64,000 nucleotides of DNA from positions 808,501 through 872,500 of the forward strand of contig NZ_JAQOMR010000001.1 of NCBI RefSeq assembly GCF_028401385.1, written 5' to 3'. The notes beneath the pieces are model-generated. The model was not told the origin of the DNA and did no database searches. It was given only the letters and a program-made list of their open reading frames with translations. Origin of the DNA: Marinicella algicola. GTDB taxonomy: Bacteria; Pseudomonadota; Gammaproteobacteria; Xanthomonadales; Marinicellaceae. A program made the position numbers and the translations under genes. Position 1 is the stretch's first letter; every line of letters starts with the position of its first letter. Below, piece by piece: positions 40,966 to 52,908 of the stretch.

Positions 40966-42579
40966 ATGAGCGACAAGAAGAAAAACAAGCCGCAGAAACT
41001 GAAGGCCCGCCTGCCGCGCGGTTTTGGCGACCGCTCTGCTGCCGATATCCGCGCGACCGAGGAAATGGTGGCGAAGATCAAGGCGGTTTATGAAAATTAC
41101 GGTTTCGATCCGGTGGAAACGCCGCTGTTTGAATATACCGATGCGCTGGGAAAATTCCTGCCGGATAGCGACCGCCCGAATGAGGGTGTGTTTTCGCTGA
41201 CAGACGACGACGACCAGTGGATGAGCCTGCGCTATGACCTGACAGCGCCGCTCGCCCGCCATGTCGCTGAAAACTTCAACGAGATCCAGCTGCCCTACCG
41301 CACCTATCGCAACGGCTATGTGTTTCGCAACGAAAAGCCGGGACCGGGCCGCTTCCGCCAGTTTATGCAGTTCGATGCCGACGTCGTCGGCGCGCCCGGC
41401 GTCCAGACCGATGCCGAAATGTGCATGATGATGGCCGATACGATGGAAGCGCTTGGCATTCCGCGTGGGGATTATGTGATCCGGGTGAATAACCGCAAGG
41501 TGCTGGATGGCGTGCTGGAGGGGATCGGCCTCAGCGGCGAGGAGAATGCAGCGCAGCGGCTGACGGTGCTGCGGGCGATCGACAAGCTCGATAAGTTTGG
41601 CGTCGACGGCGTCCGGCTGCTGCTTGGGGAGGGGCGCAAGGATGAGAGTGGGGACTTTACCAAGGGCGCTGGGCTCGATGATAAGGAGATAGAACAGCTT
41701 ATTAAGCTTGTTGACTGGACCAACTCGAGAATAGCGACCAAACGAGTTGGCGATAGCTATCCGATTAGTTGGAGTGAGAGAGCCGAAACGGATGAAAATC
41801 GTTCTGATCAGTTTTCGTCGTCAAATTTGTCAAGGATCCAGGCTCTATTTATCGGGTTCGGCTGGCATAAGGCAACGCATGTCGGGATTGACGAACTGTC
41901 GCAAATATCCTCGTTGATTTCATCAGCTGGATACGATGATAGAGTACAAATTGACCCCTCCTGTGTCCGTGGCCTCGAATACTACACTGGCCCCGTCTAC
42001 GAAGCCGAGCTCACCTTCGACGTCACCAATGAAAAAGGCGACAAGGTCGTGTTTGGCTCGGTCGGTGGTGGCGGGCGGTATGATGGGCTGGTGTCGCGGT
42101 TCATGGGCCAGCCGGTTCCGGCGACGGGCTTTTCCATCGGCGTGTCGCGGCTGATGACGGCGCTGAAGAACCTCGGCAAGCTGGGTGCATCCGACGTTCT
42201 CGAGCCGGTGCTGGTCACCGTCATGGACGGCGATGCGGAAAGCATGGGCCGCTATCAGAAGATGACGCAGCAATTGCGAAGCGAAGGCATCCGCGCCGAG
42301 ATGTATCAGGGCAACTGGAAGAAATTCGGCAATCAGCTGAAATATGCCGACCGTCGCGGCTGCCCCATCGCCATCATTCAGGGCGGCGACGAGCGCGCCG
42401 AGGGCGTGGTTCAGATCAAGGACCTGATCGAGGGCAAGCGGCTTTCCGGCGAGATCGAGGACAATGCCGAATGGCGCGAGGCCCGCGTGGCCCAGAAGAC
42501 CGTGCCGGAAAGCGCGCTCGTCGAGGAAGTCCGCGCCATGCTGGAAGCGCAGGCGGAGGATCGGCGCCGGGCCGGATAG
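40966..42579 (+). CDS. hisS: Histidyl-tRNA synthetase HisS
   Basis: About 537 aa class II synthetase. Motif 1 region [22 protein letters not shown], motif 2 [27 protein letters not shown], HisA motif [15 protein letters not shown] and motif 3 [13 protein letters not shown]-terminal anticodon domain with [23 protein letters not shown] at 40966 chosen by similarity to rhizobial HisS; 40951 is also in frame. The 41640-41950 part of the insertion domain has about 46% GC against 65-70% around it and differs in codon use, see findings. Head of the hisS-hisZ-hisG group. Confidence 0.95.
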   Translation: MSDKKKNKPQKLKARLPRGFGDRSAADIRATEEMVAKIKAVYENYGFDPVETPLFEYTDALGKFLPDSDRPNEGVFSLTDDDDQWMSLRYDLTAPLARHVAENFNEIQLPYRTYRNGYVFRNEKPGPGRFRQFMQFDADVVGAPGVQTDAEMCMMMADTMEALGIPRGDYVIRVNNRKVLDGVLEGIGLSGEENAAQRLTVLRAIDKLDKFGVDGVRLLLGEGRKDESGDFTKGAGLDDKEIEQLIKLVDWTNSRIATKRVGDSYPISWSERAETDENRSDQFSSSNLSRIQALFIGFGWHKATHVGIDELSQISSLISSAGYDDRVQIDPSCVRGLEYYTGPVYEAELTFDVTNEKGDKVVFGSVGGGGRYDGLVSRFMGQPVPATGFSIGVSRLMTALKNLGKLGASDVLEPVLVTVMDGDAESMGRYQKMTQQLRSEGIRAEMYQGNWKKFGNQLKYADRRGCPIAIIQGGDERAEGVVQIKDLIEGKRLSGEIEDNAEWREARVAQKTVPESALVEEVRAMLEAQAEDRRRAG

Positions 42580-42595
42580 CAAGCCGGAGAGGGCA

Positions 42596-42841
42596 ATGAA
42601 GGGACCATTCAGGCGCGATGTTTCCGATACGGTCGCGAACGAACTGAAGAAGCTTCAGGCGTCCTGGCTTGACCGCCTTTCGACATCCTGTGTGACCATC
42701 GGCATTCTGGGACCGGTGGTCGCCAGCATTTTCGTGAACGATGTCAGCCGGTCCTTTTCCGTGCTGGGGCTCCTGATCTGGATTTTTCTGGCAATCGTGC
42801 TACATATAGCGGCAAGGATGACAATCCTGTCGATGAGGTAA
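42596..42841 (+). CDS. Hypothetical 81-aa membrane protein
   Basis: Starts 17 bp after hisS with GGAGAGGG upstream. Basic/amphipathic N-terminus (MKGPFRRDVSDTVANELKKL), then two hydrophobic helices: STSCVTIGILGPVVASIFV and SVLGLLIWIFLAIVLHIAA, short cytosolic tail. Good ribosome site and codon use argue that it is real. I do not recognise the family. Followed 3 bp later by an even smaller membrane gene, so the two probably form one unit. Confidence 0.6.
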   Translation: MKGPFRRDVSDTVANELKKLQASWLDRLSTSCVTIGILGPVVASIFVNDVSRSFSVLGLLIWIFLAIVLHIAARMTILSMR

Positions 42842-42844
42842 GCC

Positions 42845-42946
42845 ATGAGTTTTGAACAGGTCTATATCACGATACCGCTGATCCTGCTGGTTCCGGCATT
42901 GGGTATGCTTGGCTTCCAGCTTTGGCGTGCCCGCCACAACCATTGA
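42845..42946 (+). CDS. Hypothetical 33-aa single-pass membrane protein
   Basis: ATG at 42845, 3 bp after the previous stop. MSFEQVYITIPLILLVPALG then LGFQLWRARHNH: one transmembrane helix with a positively charged C-terminal tail. Too short for most annotation pipelines. Its tight coupling to the 81-aa membrane protein is the main support; codons fit the genome. No function can be assigned. Confidence 0.45.
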   Translation: MSFEQVYITIPLILLVPALGMLGFQLWRARHNH

Positions 42947-42992
42947 AGATCGCTGCGCCGGTGATCTTTTCCGGTCCCGCCGGTCTTTTCCG

Positions 42993-43358
42993 ATGATTCT
43001 CAAATCCATCCATCACGTTCAGCTTGCCATGCCCGAGGGCGGGGAAGTCGATGCGCGGGCATTTTATGCCGGTGTGCTCGGTGTTCCCGAGGCCGAGAAG
43101 CCCGACAATCTGAAGGCGCGCGGCGGGTGCTGGTTCGAGGCTGAAGGCCTGCGCATCCACCTCGGCGTTGAGCAGGATTTCCGGCCCGCAAGAAAGGCGC
43201 ATCCGGCGTTTGTCGTGGATGATGTCGCCGCGGTTGCGGCGGCGGTAGAAAAGGCGGGATACGCTGTGAAGCCGGACGAGCCTCTTGAGGGCTTCCTGCG
43301 GACCTATGTTTACGATCCCTTCGGTAACCGGATCGAGCTGATGCAGGTTTTGGACTGA
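42993..43358 (+). CDS. VOC-superfamily protein (glyoxalase fold)
   Basis: 121 aa from ATG 42993. SIHHVQLAMPEGGEVDARAFYAGVLGVPE carries the N-terminal metal histidine region; GGCWFEAEGLRIHLGVEQDF, FVVDDVAAVAAAVEKAGYAVK, and YVYDPFGNRIELMQVL hold the second VOC module with the terminal glutamate. Looks like a small dioxygenase/glyoxalase-type enzyme. Lies between hisS and hisZ, but no histidine role is implied. Confidence 0.85.
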   Translation: MILKSIHHVQLAMPEGGEVDARAFYAGVLGVPEAEKPDNLKARGGCWFEAEGLRIHLGVEQDFRPARKAHPAFVVDDVAAVAAAVEKAGYAVKPDEPLEGFLRTYVYDPFGNRIELMQVLD

Positions 43359-43434
43359 AGGCGGCCGCAATCGTTGACTTTTGGTGCAAAGGATGGTCAT
43401 CGGATGCGGCACAATGAATGACGATGGGACAATT

Positions 43435-44562
43435 ATGCCGTCCACCAGCCTGCCGGATTGCGCCGGCGCCATCCTTGCCGCTTTTTCGGCGCGCGATACG
43501 GTTTTGACCGACACCCCGGTGATCCAGCCCGCCGCTCCGTTTCTGGACATGACCGGCGAGGCGCTGCGCCGCCGTATTTTCATGACCGAGAGCGAGACCG
43601 GCGAGAGCCTGTGTCTGCGCCCGGAATTCACCATCCCCGTTTGCCGCCACCATATCGCGGAAAATGCCGGCACGCCGCAGCGCTATGCCTATTGCGGCAT
43701 GGTGTTCCGCCAGTCGCGCGAGGATGGCGCGGACGAGTTCTTCCAGGCCGGTATCGAGGATCTCGGCACCACGGATGTGGCCGCTGCCGACGCCCGCGCG
43801 ATTGCCGATGCCACCGCCGCCCTCGGTGCCTGTCTGCCCGGTCAGCGGTTTTCGGTTATTCTCGGCGATCAGGCGATTTTCGAGGCGGTTGTGCGCGCGC
43901 TGGGGCTTCCCGGCGGCTGGCAGAAACGACTTATCCAGGCCTTCGGCAACCATGCCCGGCTTGAGGCGCTGCTGGAAACACTGGCCCGCCCGAACCCTGT
44001 TTCCGGGCTGGACCGCCGCGTCGCTGCCTTCCTCGCCGATGGGGATGAGGCCGGGCTGATTGTCCATATCGACCAGACCATGCAGGCCACCGGCTATTCC
44101 ACCAATGCCAGCCGCAACCCTGAGGAAATTGCGCGGCGGCTGAAGGAGAAACTGGCGCTTTCGGTGACCAGCCTTGACCGCGATGCGCTGGAAGCGCTGA
44201 AAACCTTTCTGTCGCTTGAGGTCAGCCTTGATGCGGCCTCTTCCGAACTGTCTGCATTTTCGGAGAATTTCGATCTCGATATCGGTGCGGCGATTGGCGT
44301 GTTTGAACGCCGGATCACGGCCTTGCGGTCCGCCAAGGTCGATGTTGCGGCGATCACCTACCGCGCTGCCTTCGGCCGTCCGCTTGATTATTATACCGGT
44401 CTGGTGTTCGAAATCGCGGAAGCCGGTGAACGCGGGGCGCTTTTGGCAGGCGGCGGGCGCTATGACCGTCTGCTGACGCTGCTGGGCGCCAGCGATCATA
44501 TTCCCGCCGTCGGCTTTTCGCTGTGGCTCGACCGGATCGAACGCGCCGGAGAACAAGCATGA
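43435..44562 (+). CDS. hisZ: ATP phosphoribosyltransferase regulatory subunit HisZ
   Basis: 375 aa. Catalytically dead HisRS paralogue that activates short-form His[92 protein letters not shown] and [13 protein letters not shown] show a class II core without an anticodon domain. Start 43435 chosen because it matches rhizobial HisZ; the frame is open from 43381. Overlaps hisG by 4 bp (ATGA). Confidence 0.94.
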   Translation: MPSTSLPDCAGAILAAFSARDTVLTDTPVIQPAAPFLDMTGEALRRRIFMTESETGESLCLRPEFTIPVCRHHIAENAGTPQRYAYCGMVFRQSREDGADEFFQAGIEDLGTTDVAAADARAIADATAALGACLPGQRFSVILGDQAIFEAVVRALGLPGGWQKRLIQAFGNHARLEALLETLARPNPVSGLDRRVAAFLADGDEAGLIVHIDQTMQATGYSTNASRNPEEIARRLKEKLALSVTSLDRDALEALKTFLSLEVSLDAASSELSAFSENFDLDIGAAIGVFERRITALRSAKVDVAAITYRAAFGRPLDYYTGLVFEIAEAGERGALLAGGGRYDRLLTLLGASDHIPAVGFSLWLDRIERAGEQA

Positions 44563-45247
44563 CAGTTACCATCGCATTGCCCTCCAAGGGGCGCATCAAG
44601 GAAGGCGCGGAACAGGCTCTGGAACGCGCAGGTTTCCCCGTCGAGACAAATGGCAATGACCGATCCTATCGCGGCCATGTGCGCGGACGTGAGGATATCG
44701 AGATTGCCTTCCTGTCGGCGTCTGAAATTTCCCGTGAGGTTGGCAATGGCGCGGTCGATTTCGGCGTGACCGGCGAGGATGTGGTGCGCGAGAACGTGCC
44801 GGAAGCCGATGCCCGGGTCGAGTTCGTCTCCCGTCTTGGTTTCGGTCAGGCCGATGTGATTGTCGCCGTGCCGGAGATCTGGCTCGATGTCGACACCATG
44901 GCCGATCTCAATGATGTCGCCTCGGAATTCCGCAGCCGCCATGGCCGCCGGCTGGCGATTGCCACAAAGTTCTGGCGGCTGACACAGCAGTTCTTCACCG
45001 CTAAGCACGGGATCCAGCTTTATCGGATCGTCGAAAGTCTCGGCGCAACAGAAGGCGCGCCAATGGCGGGCCAGGCCGATATCATTGTCGATATCACCTC
45101 CACCGGCTCGACGCTGCGGGCCAACCACCTGAAGACCCTCTCCGACGGTGTGATCCTGAAATCGGAAGCCTGTTTCGTGCGTGCCAGGACGCCTGCGCAT
45201 GAGGGGATCCGGTGATTGCAGAAATTCTCGCGGCGATGCGCGACTGA
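44559..45247 (+). CDS. hisG: ATP phosphoribosyltransferase HisG (short form), frameshifted at C-terminus
   Basis: About 229 aa. First enzyme of histidine biosynthesis, PRPP plus [22 protein letters not shown] at the start, [43 protein letters not shown], and the PRPP-binding [16 protein letters not shown]. The open frame ends at 45215 after HEGIR, but a missing G in GAGGGGATCC near 45203 would continue it as [11 protein letters not shown] to the TGA at 45245-45247, the usual family ending. Short HisG needs HisZ, which is next to it. Confidence 0.93.
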
Positions 45248-45433
45248 TATCTGCACCTTTCTCTGCGCGATGGGGTTGCCACCGTTGCGGCGAAGTAAGT
45301 GATGATTGTGTAAGATCGTCATTTTCTGGTCGTTTGACAATTTTTTGCCATAAAAATGACAAGTGTGGGCTTGTGCTATGTCGTCGCAAGGCACATTTGG
45401 CACATATACAAAAACAATTTTTCAGGAGCGTCC

Positions 45434-46149
45434 ATGTCACGCTTGACCGAATTTCCGATCACTCAGAAATGGCCGCCCAACGATCCGGACGTCATTCAGC
45501 TCTATTCGCTTCCTACCCCCAATGGCGTAAAGATCTCGATCGCCCTTGAGGAGATGGAACTGCCCTACGAGGCGCATCGCGTGTCCTTCGGCACGGACGA
45601 CCAGATGTCGCCGGAGTTCCTGTCGCTCAATCCCAACAACAAGATTCCCGCAATCATCGATCCCCATGGCCCGGACGATATGCCCATCGGCCTGTTCGAA
45701 TCCGGCGCGATCCTGCTCTATCTTGCCGACAAGACCGGCCGGTTGGTCCCCAATGATCCGATCGGGCGCTATGAGACGATCCAGTGGGTGATGTTCCAGA
45801 TGGGAGGCGTCGGGCCGATGTTCGGTCAGTTCGGCCATTTCTACAAATATGCCGCCGACAAGGTTGCCAATAATCCCTATCCGGTCGAGCGCTACAAGAA
45901 TGAAGCCCGGCGGCTGCTCGGCGTTCTCGAAGGGCGCCTTCGCGATCGCAAGTTCATTATGGGCGAAGAACCCTCAGACTACAGCATTGCCGATATCGCG
46001 ATCTTTCCTGGGTGCGTGGGCTGTCTGCCCACTACGAGGCAGACGATGTGCTTCAGCTTTCCGACTTCAAGGCGGTCAATGTCTGGGCCGAGCGCTGCTC
46101 GGATCGTCCCGCCAGCGTCAAAGGGTTTACGGTTCCTGGCGAGGTTTAA
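45434..46149 (+). CDS. Glutathione S-transferase (nu-class/YghU-like), frameshifted
   Basis: About 238 aa. Thioredoxin-fold N-terminus: IQLYSLPTPNGVKISIALEEM, NPNNKIPAIIDP and FESGAILLYLADKTGRLVP (cis-Pro and ES glutathione contacts). Helical C-domain: QWVMFQMGGVGPMFGQFGHF and YSIADIAIFP. One missing base in the C run near 46007 breaks the frame; the repaired text is WVRGLSAHYEADDV and ends VKGFTVPGEV at 46149. Probably a glutathione-dependent disulphide reductase, as YghU/YfcG enzymes are. A terminator follows. Confidence 0.88.
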
Positions 46150-46171
46150 GCGCCTCCCTGACGAACTCGAT

Positions 46172-46201
46172 GAGAGCGCGGCCCTTGGGTCGCGCTTTTT
46201 G
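46172..46201 (+). terminator. Rho-independent terminator after the GST gene
   Basis: AGCGCGGCCC-TT-GGGTCGCGCT followed by TTTTTG, 25 bp after the repaired GST stop. Confidence 0.85.
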
Positions 46202-46277
46202 TTTGTCCGCCCCTCTTTTTCAGGAGTAGACGAAATGCCAGGGCCGCGCGGCCACCCTTTTTGTGGCCGGCCGACGA

Positions 46278-46961
46278 TCAGAATTTGAATCCGATACCCG
46301 CCATCAAGCTGGCCTGGCTCAGTTTGGCATCGGGAAGCCCGGGAATGCCAGTCGCCTTGGTAATGATGTCTGTGGAGCCGTAGTCGCTGTAGCTTGCCTT
46401 CAACCGGGCAAAGACGTTGTCAGTCAGCGCATAGTCGATGCCGGCGCCCAACGTCCAGCCGTTCATGACCTCGTCAAAGCTCTGGTTGGTCAGCGAGAAG
46501 GAGCCGTCAAGCCGCGTTGCCGTCCAGCCGCCGCTGGCAAACACCAGAATACGGTCAAAGGCGTAGCCGACGCGTCCTTCGACACTAGCCCGCCATTCGG
46601 TCCCGAACGTCACGCTCTGGCCATTCAGGATGGGAAAGGGTGATACGATGGCGTAGGAATTGTCGTTCCAGTTATAGCCGAATTCGGCGTCGATACCGAC
46701 AACGAAATTGTTGGACAATTGATGACTGTAACCGCCGAAGATCGCGGCAGCGGCGCCATCGGCACTTTCGGTCTTTGTTCCGTCAAAGATGTTTTTCGGC
46801 ACTTCGCCGGCAACCCAGCCATACCCGCCTTGGGCGCCAAAATACGCGCCGGACCAGTCATAGGCAGCGGCCTCGGGGCCGGGTAAGGTCAAAGGATCCG
46901 CGGCCTGGACTGTGGCTGCTGTGGAGGCTAAGGCAACAATCGCCAGAAAATAAGACTTCAT
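46278..46961 (-). CDS. Outer-membrane beta-barrel protein (Omp25/31-like)
   Basis: 227 aa, intact. Signal peptide MKSYFLAIVALASTAATVQA, then the family opening AYDWSGAYFGAQGGYGW. Alternating aromatic beta strands follow: AIFGGYSHQLSNNFVVGID, EWRASVEGRVGYAFDRILVFASGGWT, GWTLGAGIDYALTDNVFARLKASY, and a terminal phenylalanine (MAGIGFKF), the outer-membrane insertion signal. Such proteins are major surface proteins in Hyphomicrobiales. A phenylalanine-ending eight-stranded barrel is expected. Confidence 0.92.
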   Translation of the reverse strand: MKSYFLAIVALASTAATVQAADPLTLPGPEAAAYDWSGAYFGAQGGYGWVAGEVPKNIFDGTKTESADGAAAAIFGGYSHQLSNNFVVGIDAEFGYNWNDNSYAIVSPFPILNGQSVTFGTEWRASVEGRVGYAFDRILVFASGGWTATRLDGSFSLTNQSFDEVMNGWTLGAGIDYALTDNVFARLKASYSDYGSTDIITKATGIPGLPDAKLSQASLMAGIGFKF

Positions 46962-47208
46962 TCTATCAATTCACCCTGCATATTTGTCTTACTGAACGCG
47001 CGACAGCATCCTGATGACATGTCGTTCGAAAACAGGCAGGGGTCTAAGCCTGAACATGCCATTCGACGCTTTTCGCTGCTTCTTCTGAATTCCAACGATT
47101 TCAGCAGGCATTGCGTACGTTCGCAAACGAATTATTAATTTTTGTTCAGGTTTTTGAGGTCTGGCGGCATTCGGGCCTCAGTTGTTATCTTTCGTTCAGG
47201 GTATCACG

Positions 47209-47236
47209 CAAAAAAGGCGCCCCGAAAGGCGCCTTT
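47209..47236 (-). terminator. Rho-independent terminator downstream of groEL
   Basis: AAAGGCGCC (47213-47221) and GGCGCCTTT (47228-47236) around a 6-base loop, with an A run on the left, which is a T run on the minus strand. Confidence 0.8.
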
Positions 47237-47267
47237 CTTAAATTCCGGATGGCCGGTTGGGCTGTCC

Positions 47268-47303
47268 GCAATCAGGCTTCTGACCTGATTACATCATGCC
47301 GCC
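47268..47303. repeat. Near-copy of the groEL 3' end (33 of 36 bases identical to 47359-47394)
   Basis: Matches 47359-47394, which contains the last codons and stop of groEL plus the hairpin just after it. Differences only at three bases in the hairpin loop. Between the two copies lies another hairpin (TTTAGCGCG at 47306-47314 and CGCGCTAAA at 47320-47328). Confidence 0.85.
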
Positions 47304-47379
47304 AGTTTAGCGCGCTTGCCGCGCTAAACCATAAGACATGATGGGCGTGCTTTATGCTGCAATCAGGCTTTTTGCCTGA

Positions 47380-49053
<1,674 letters not shown>

Positions 49054-49117
49054 TCAAAACCTGATGGGCTTTAAAGCCCGGCTGAATGGATAGGGTGGCT
49101 CGGTGGAGTGCGCTTGA

Positions 49118-49414
49118 TTAAGCGACAACGCCCATGATGTCGGCTTCCTTCATGATCAGAAGGTCTTCGCCGTCGAGCTTCACCTCGGTGCCCGACCACT
49201 TGCCGAACAGGACGCGGTCGCCGACCTTGACGTCGAGCGCGACAACGTTGCCGCTGTCGTCACGGGCGCCATTGCCGACGGCGACGATTTCGCCTTCCTG
49301 CGGCTTTTCCTTGGCAGTGTCAGGGATGATGATGCCGCCCTTTGTCTTTTCTTCGGACTCGACGCGACGTACGACGACGCGGTCGTGCAGTGGGCGGAAA
49401 GAAATGCTTGCCAT
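49118..49414 (-). CDS. groES: Co-chaperonin GroES
   Basis: 98 aa, intact. [29 protein letters not shown] with the mobile loop, then [20 protein letters not shown]. Caps the GroEL ring during protein folding. First gene of groES-groEL, preceded by a CIRCE element. Confidence 0.99.
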   Translation of the reverse strand: MASISFRPLHDRVVVRRVESEEKTKGGIIIPDTAKEKPQEGEIVAVGNGARDDSGNVVALDVKVGDRVLFGKWSGTEVKLDGEDLLIMKEADIMGVVA

Positions 49415-49473
49415 TGTCTATACCCTCGATCAAATGACATTCGCAGCCGCTTTTGCGGCCGCCTGGATAAGTG

Positions 49474-49500
49474 TTAGCACTCTAGTTAGGTGAGTGCCAA
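49474..49500. promoter_or_regulatory. CIRCE operator (HrcA-binding site)
   Basis: TTAGCACTC-N9-GAGTGCCAA, one mismatch from the CIRCE consensus TTAGCACTC-N9-GAGTGCTAA. It lies 59 bp upstream of the groES start, so the operon is likely under HrcA repression. Confidence 0.92.
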
Positions 49501-49661
49501 TGACGCTGATTTAGGAAGTGATATGCGGCATGTCAAGAAATCGACGAAAGATTTTTGGCGCCAGAGAGCGGCGGCGAGCCTTGAATTTCGCCGTTCATAC
49601 AGGTTTTACGTTGCGGCGATAACCCTTGGCCCATGATTTCTAACAGTAATGCGAGGAGATT

Positions 49662-50992
49662 GTGACGGAAGTCGCCGAGATCAAGCCAACCCCGTCTTTT
49701 TCTGAACTGGTCGCGGTATTCACCCGCATCGGCTTTCTGTCGTTTGGCGGCCCGGCGGGACAGATCGCCTTGATGCACAGGATCGTGGTTGACGAGAAGC
49801 GCTGGATCCGGGAAGACCGTTATCTTCATGCCCTGAATTACTGCATGCTGCTGCCCGGTCCGGAAGCGCAGCAGCTCGCCACCTACCTCGGCTGGCTGAT
49901 GCATGGTGTGCGCGGTGGGGTCGTGGCCGGGCTGTTGTTCGTGCTGCCGGGGCTTGGCGTCATCGTCGGGCTTGCTGCCGCCTATTCCATGCTTGCCGAT
50001 ACCTCGTGGATGGAGGCGGTGTTCATGGGGCTGAAGGCCGCGGTTCTTGCCATTGTTGTCCAGGCACTCTGGCGGATGGCGAGGAAGTCGCTGAAGGGAC
50101 CGGTCTCGGTAGGCTTCGCGGTGACGGCTTTCCTCGCGTTGTTCGTCTTTGGTGTTGCCTTCCCGATTGTCGTGCTTGCAGCGGGTATCTGTGGTTATTT
50201 TTTCATGCGCGGCAGCGTTGGAGATGTCGGCGAGGATGAGGTCATCGGGCCTGTCAGGACAAAAAAGGCCTGAGAGCGATCGGTACAATCGCGGTCTGGA
50301 CACTTGTCTGGTTGATGCCGCTCGGCTTTCTCGCTGTCTTCGGCGCGGCAGGGACGCTCACAGACATTTTCGGCTTCTTCGTCAAGGTGGCGCTGTTTTC
50401 CTTCGGCGGTGCCTATGCTGTGCTGTCTTTTGTCGCGCAGGAGGCGGTGGTGACCTATCACTGGCTGACGCCCGCCCAGATGCTCGACGGGCTGGCGCTC
50501 GCGGAGACAACGCCGGGCCCGCTGGTGCTGGTGCTGTGCTTCGTCGGATTTCTCGGTGCTTATGCTGCGCCCGCGTTTGCCGCGCCGCTGATCTCCGGCA
50601 TGATCGGTGCCCTGTTGACGGCCTGGGCGATTTTCGTGCCGAGCTTTGTCTTCATCTTCGCCGGCGCCCCCTTTATCGAGGATTTGCGCAAGAACCCGGC
50701 TCTTTCCGGTGCGATGGCCGGAATTGGTGCCGCGATTGTCGGGGTGATCGCCAACCTTTCGCTCTGGTTCGCACTGCATGTGATGTTCGGCAGCGTGGAG
50801 CGTATCGAACTCTTCGCCCTTCGCCCGTTATTTGATGCCGGGCCGGTCTGGCCGGTCTGGTCGAGCCTCCATCTCTCTTCGCTGGTCTTGAGCCTTATGG
50901 CCGCTGTCGCGCTTTTCGGTCTGCGTATCGGCGTTGTACCGCTTCTTCTGGCCGCCGGGCTTGCGGGACTTGCCATCTCCAGCTGGTTGTGA
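49662..50992 (+). CDS. chrA: Chromate transporter ChrA (long form), frameshifted
   Basis: About 443-aa two-domain CHR membrane protein. GTG start at 49662 with GAGGAG upstream. First half: FTRIGFLSFGGPAGQIALMHR, NYCMLLPGPEAQQLATYLGWLMHG. One missing base near 50269, after an A6 run, stops the frame; the second half restarts with TLTDIFGFFVKVALFSFGGAYAVLSFVAQE, LAETTPGPLVLVLCFVGFLGAY. The paired SFGGP and PGP/TPGPL motifs are the CHR signature. Exports chromate in known members; other oxyanions are possible. Confidence 0.9.
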
Positions 50993-51049
50993 ACAAAAGA
51001 GCGCTGAACCTGCCGCCGGACGACCCATCTGACACAAGAAAGACACGCT

Positions 51050-51898
51050 ATGCCCCGATCGATTCCTGCTCTCAGTGCGCTTTATGCCGATTATGATGTC
51101 GTGCTGTGTGATGTCTGGGGTGTTCTTCACAATGGCGTTGCGGCGTTTCCCGCAGCCAGGCAGGCGCTCGCCGAGGCCCGAAAGGCTGGCAAGACCGTGA
51201 TCCTGCTGACCAATTCGCCCCGGCTTTCAGCCTCTGTGGTTGAACAGCTGGCGGTCCTTGATATCTTTTCGGAAAGCTATGATGCCATTGTTACCTCCGG
51301 CGATGTTACCAGAACACTTGTCGTGGAAGGTCCGCGCAAGCTGTTCCATCTGGGCCCGAAACGCGACACCGGGCTTACTGAGGGAACCGGTGCGTCGCTG
51401 GTCGGCGAGGCGGAGGCCGAGGGCATTCTCTGCACCGGCCTTTTCGATGACGAGACCGAGACGCCGGAAGATTACCGCGACATGCTTGTCGGCTTTCAAA
51501 AACGTGGCGCGCCGCTGATCTGCGCCAACCCGGACCTCGTCGTCACACGCGGCAACCGGCTGATCCCGTGTGCCGGTGCTCTGGCCGCGCTTTATGAGGA
51601 AATCGGCGGCGAAACCCGCATTGCCGGCAAGCCGCACACGCCGATTTATGAGGCCGCCATTGAAAATGCCCGCTCGCTCCTTGGCAATGTCGACAAGGCC
51701 CGGGTTCTGGCGATCGGCGACGGCATGCCGACAGACGTGAAAGGCGCGCTCGGCTACGGGCTTGACCTGCTGTTCATCGCCGAAGGTATTCACGCCGCCG
51801 ACTACACGGTCGATGGAAAGGTTGACGAAGCGTCGCTCGATCGGTTCTTGACGGAGCGGAACGCAGAGCCGAAATACTGGATGCCCGATCTCGCTTGA
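51050..51898 (+). CDS. HAD-superfamily (class IIA) phosphatase, TIGR01459-like
   Basis: 282 aa, intact. HAD motif I DVVLCDVWGVLHNG, motif II ILLTNSPR, IIA cap with GLFDDETETPEDYRDMLVG and CANPDLVVTRGN, then GKPHTPIYEAA and motif IV IGDGMPTDVKGALGYGLD. This family sits next to ribF in many alphaproteobacteria, as it does here, 30 bp before it. Substrate unproven; related enzymes act on small phosphorylated metabolites. Confidence 0.93.
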   Translation: MPRSIPALSALYADYDVVLCDVWGVLHNGVAAFPAARQALAEARKAGKTVILLTNSPRLSASVVEQLAVLDIFSESYDAIVTSGDVTRTLVVEGPRKLFHLGPKRDTGLTEGTGASLVGEAEAEGILCTGLFDDETETPEDYRDMLVGFQKRGAPLICANPDLVVTRGNRLIPCAGALAALYEEIGGETRIAGKPHTPIYEAAIENARSLLGNVDKARVLAIGDGMPTDVKGALGYGLDLLFIAEGIHAADYTVDGKVDEASLDRFLTERNAEPKYWMPDLA

Positions 51899-51928
51899 GG
51901 CCGGCCGTATTCACGTGAGCAACATAAA

Positions 51929-52908
51929 ATGACCGTATTTCACCGCAACGAATTTCGTGACCCCCTGCCGTCGGCGCTGAAGGGCGGGGTAGTGGCCATC
52001 GGTAATTTCGACGGTGTGCATCGCGGCCATCAAAGCGTACTCCGCAGTGCACTGGCCATTGCCGAGGAGCGCGGCGTGCCCGCTCTGGTGCTGACCTTCG
52101 AACCGCATCCGCGCACGGTCTTTAATCAACAGGCCCCGGTTTTCCGTCTGACGCCGGCGCCGATGAAGGCGCGTTTGCTGGAGGCGATGGGCTATCATGC
52201 CGTCATTGAATATCCCTTCGACCGAACCTTTTCGCAGCGTTCACCGGAGGAATTCGTCACCTCTGTGCTGATTGACTGGCTGGCTGCAAGCGAGGTGGTG
52301 ACCGGTTTCGATTTTCACTTTGGCCGCAACCGCGAGGGTGGACCGGCCTATCTGATGGCCGCTGGCAAACGCCACGGTTTCGGTGTCACTCTGATGGATG
52401 CGTTTCGTGACGAAAACGCTGATGTCGTTCCTCAAGCCGCATCCGGGATCTTTTGACCCGCGGCGAAGTGGTGGAAGCCTCCGGCCTGCTCGGCTATCGC
52501 TACACCGTCTTGGGCGAAGTGATCCACGGCGAAAAGCTTGGCCGCACGCTTGGCTTTCCGACCGCCAATATGGCGTTCGATCCCGACGCCAAGCTTCGTC
52601 CCGGCATCTATGCCGTGCGCTACCGTCGCCCCTGCGGCACGCTGCATGACGGCGTGGCAAGCTTCGGCCGCCGCCCGACCGTGGTGGAAGACGGCAGGCC
52701 GCTGCTCGAAACCTATATCTTCGATTTCAAGGGCGATCTTTACGGTGAAACCGGCTCCGTCTCGCTCTTCGGGCGGCTGCGCGACGAATTGAAGTTCGAC
52801 GGACTGGAAGCCCTCGTCGCCCAGATGCACCGCGACGCCGACCAGGCCAGGGCACTGCTGTCCGCCGTTCAACCGTTCTCGCCGCTCGACGCGGAGATTG
52901 CGTTTTGA
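51929..52908 (+). CDS. ribF: Bifunctional riboflavin kinase/FAD synthetase RibF, frameshifted
   Basis: About 326 aa. N-terminal FMN adenylyltransferase: VVAIGNFDGVHRGHQSVL (GNFDGVHRGH), LTFEPHPRTVF, VVTGFDFHFGRNREGG. One missing base near 52428 spoils the SSSRIRDLLTRGEV junction. The riboflavin-kinase domain follows in the next frame: YRYTVLGEVIHGEKLGRTLGFPTANM, GIYAVRY, ETYIFDFKGDLYG. Makes FMN and FAD; essential, so the break is probably a sequence error. Ends 272 bp before ileS. Confidence 0.93.

Larger units (their letters stand above)
46962..47379. other. 418-bp intergenic region holding the groEL 3' repeats and terminators
   Basis: No coding gene seen. The left half is the promoter of the minus-strand outer-membrane gene with AT-rich patches. 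The right half holds three hairpins and a near-copy of the groEL 3' end, described separately. Confidence 0.5.
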
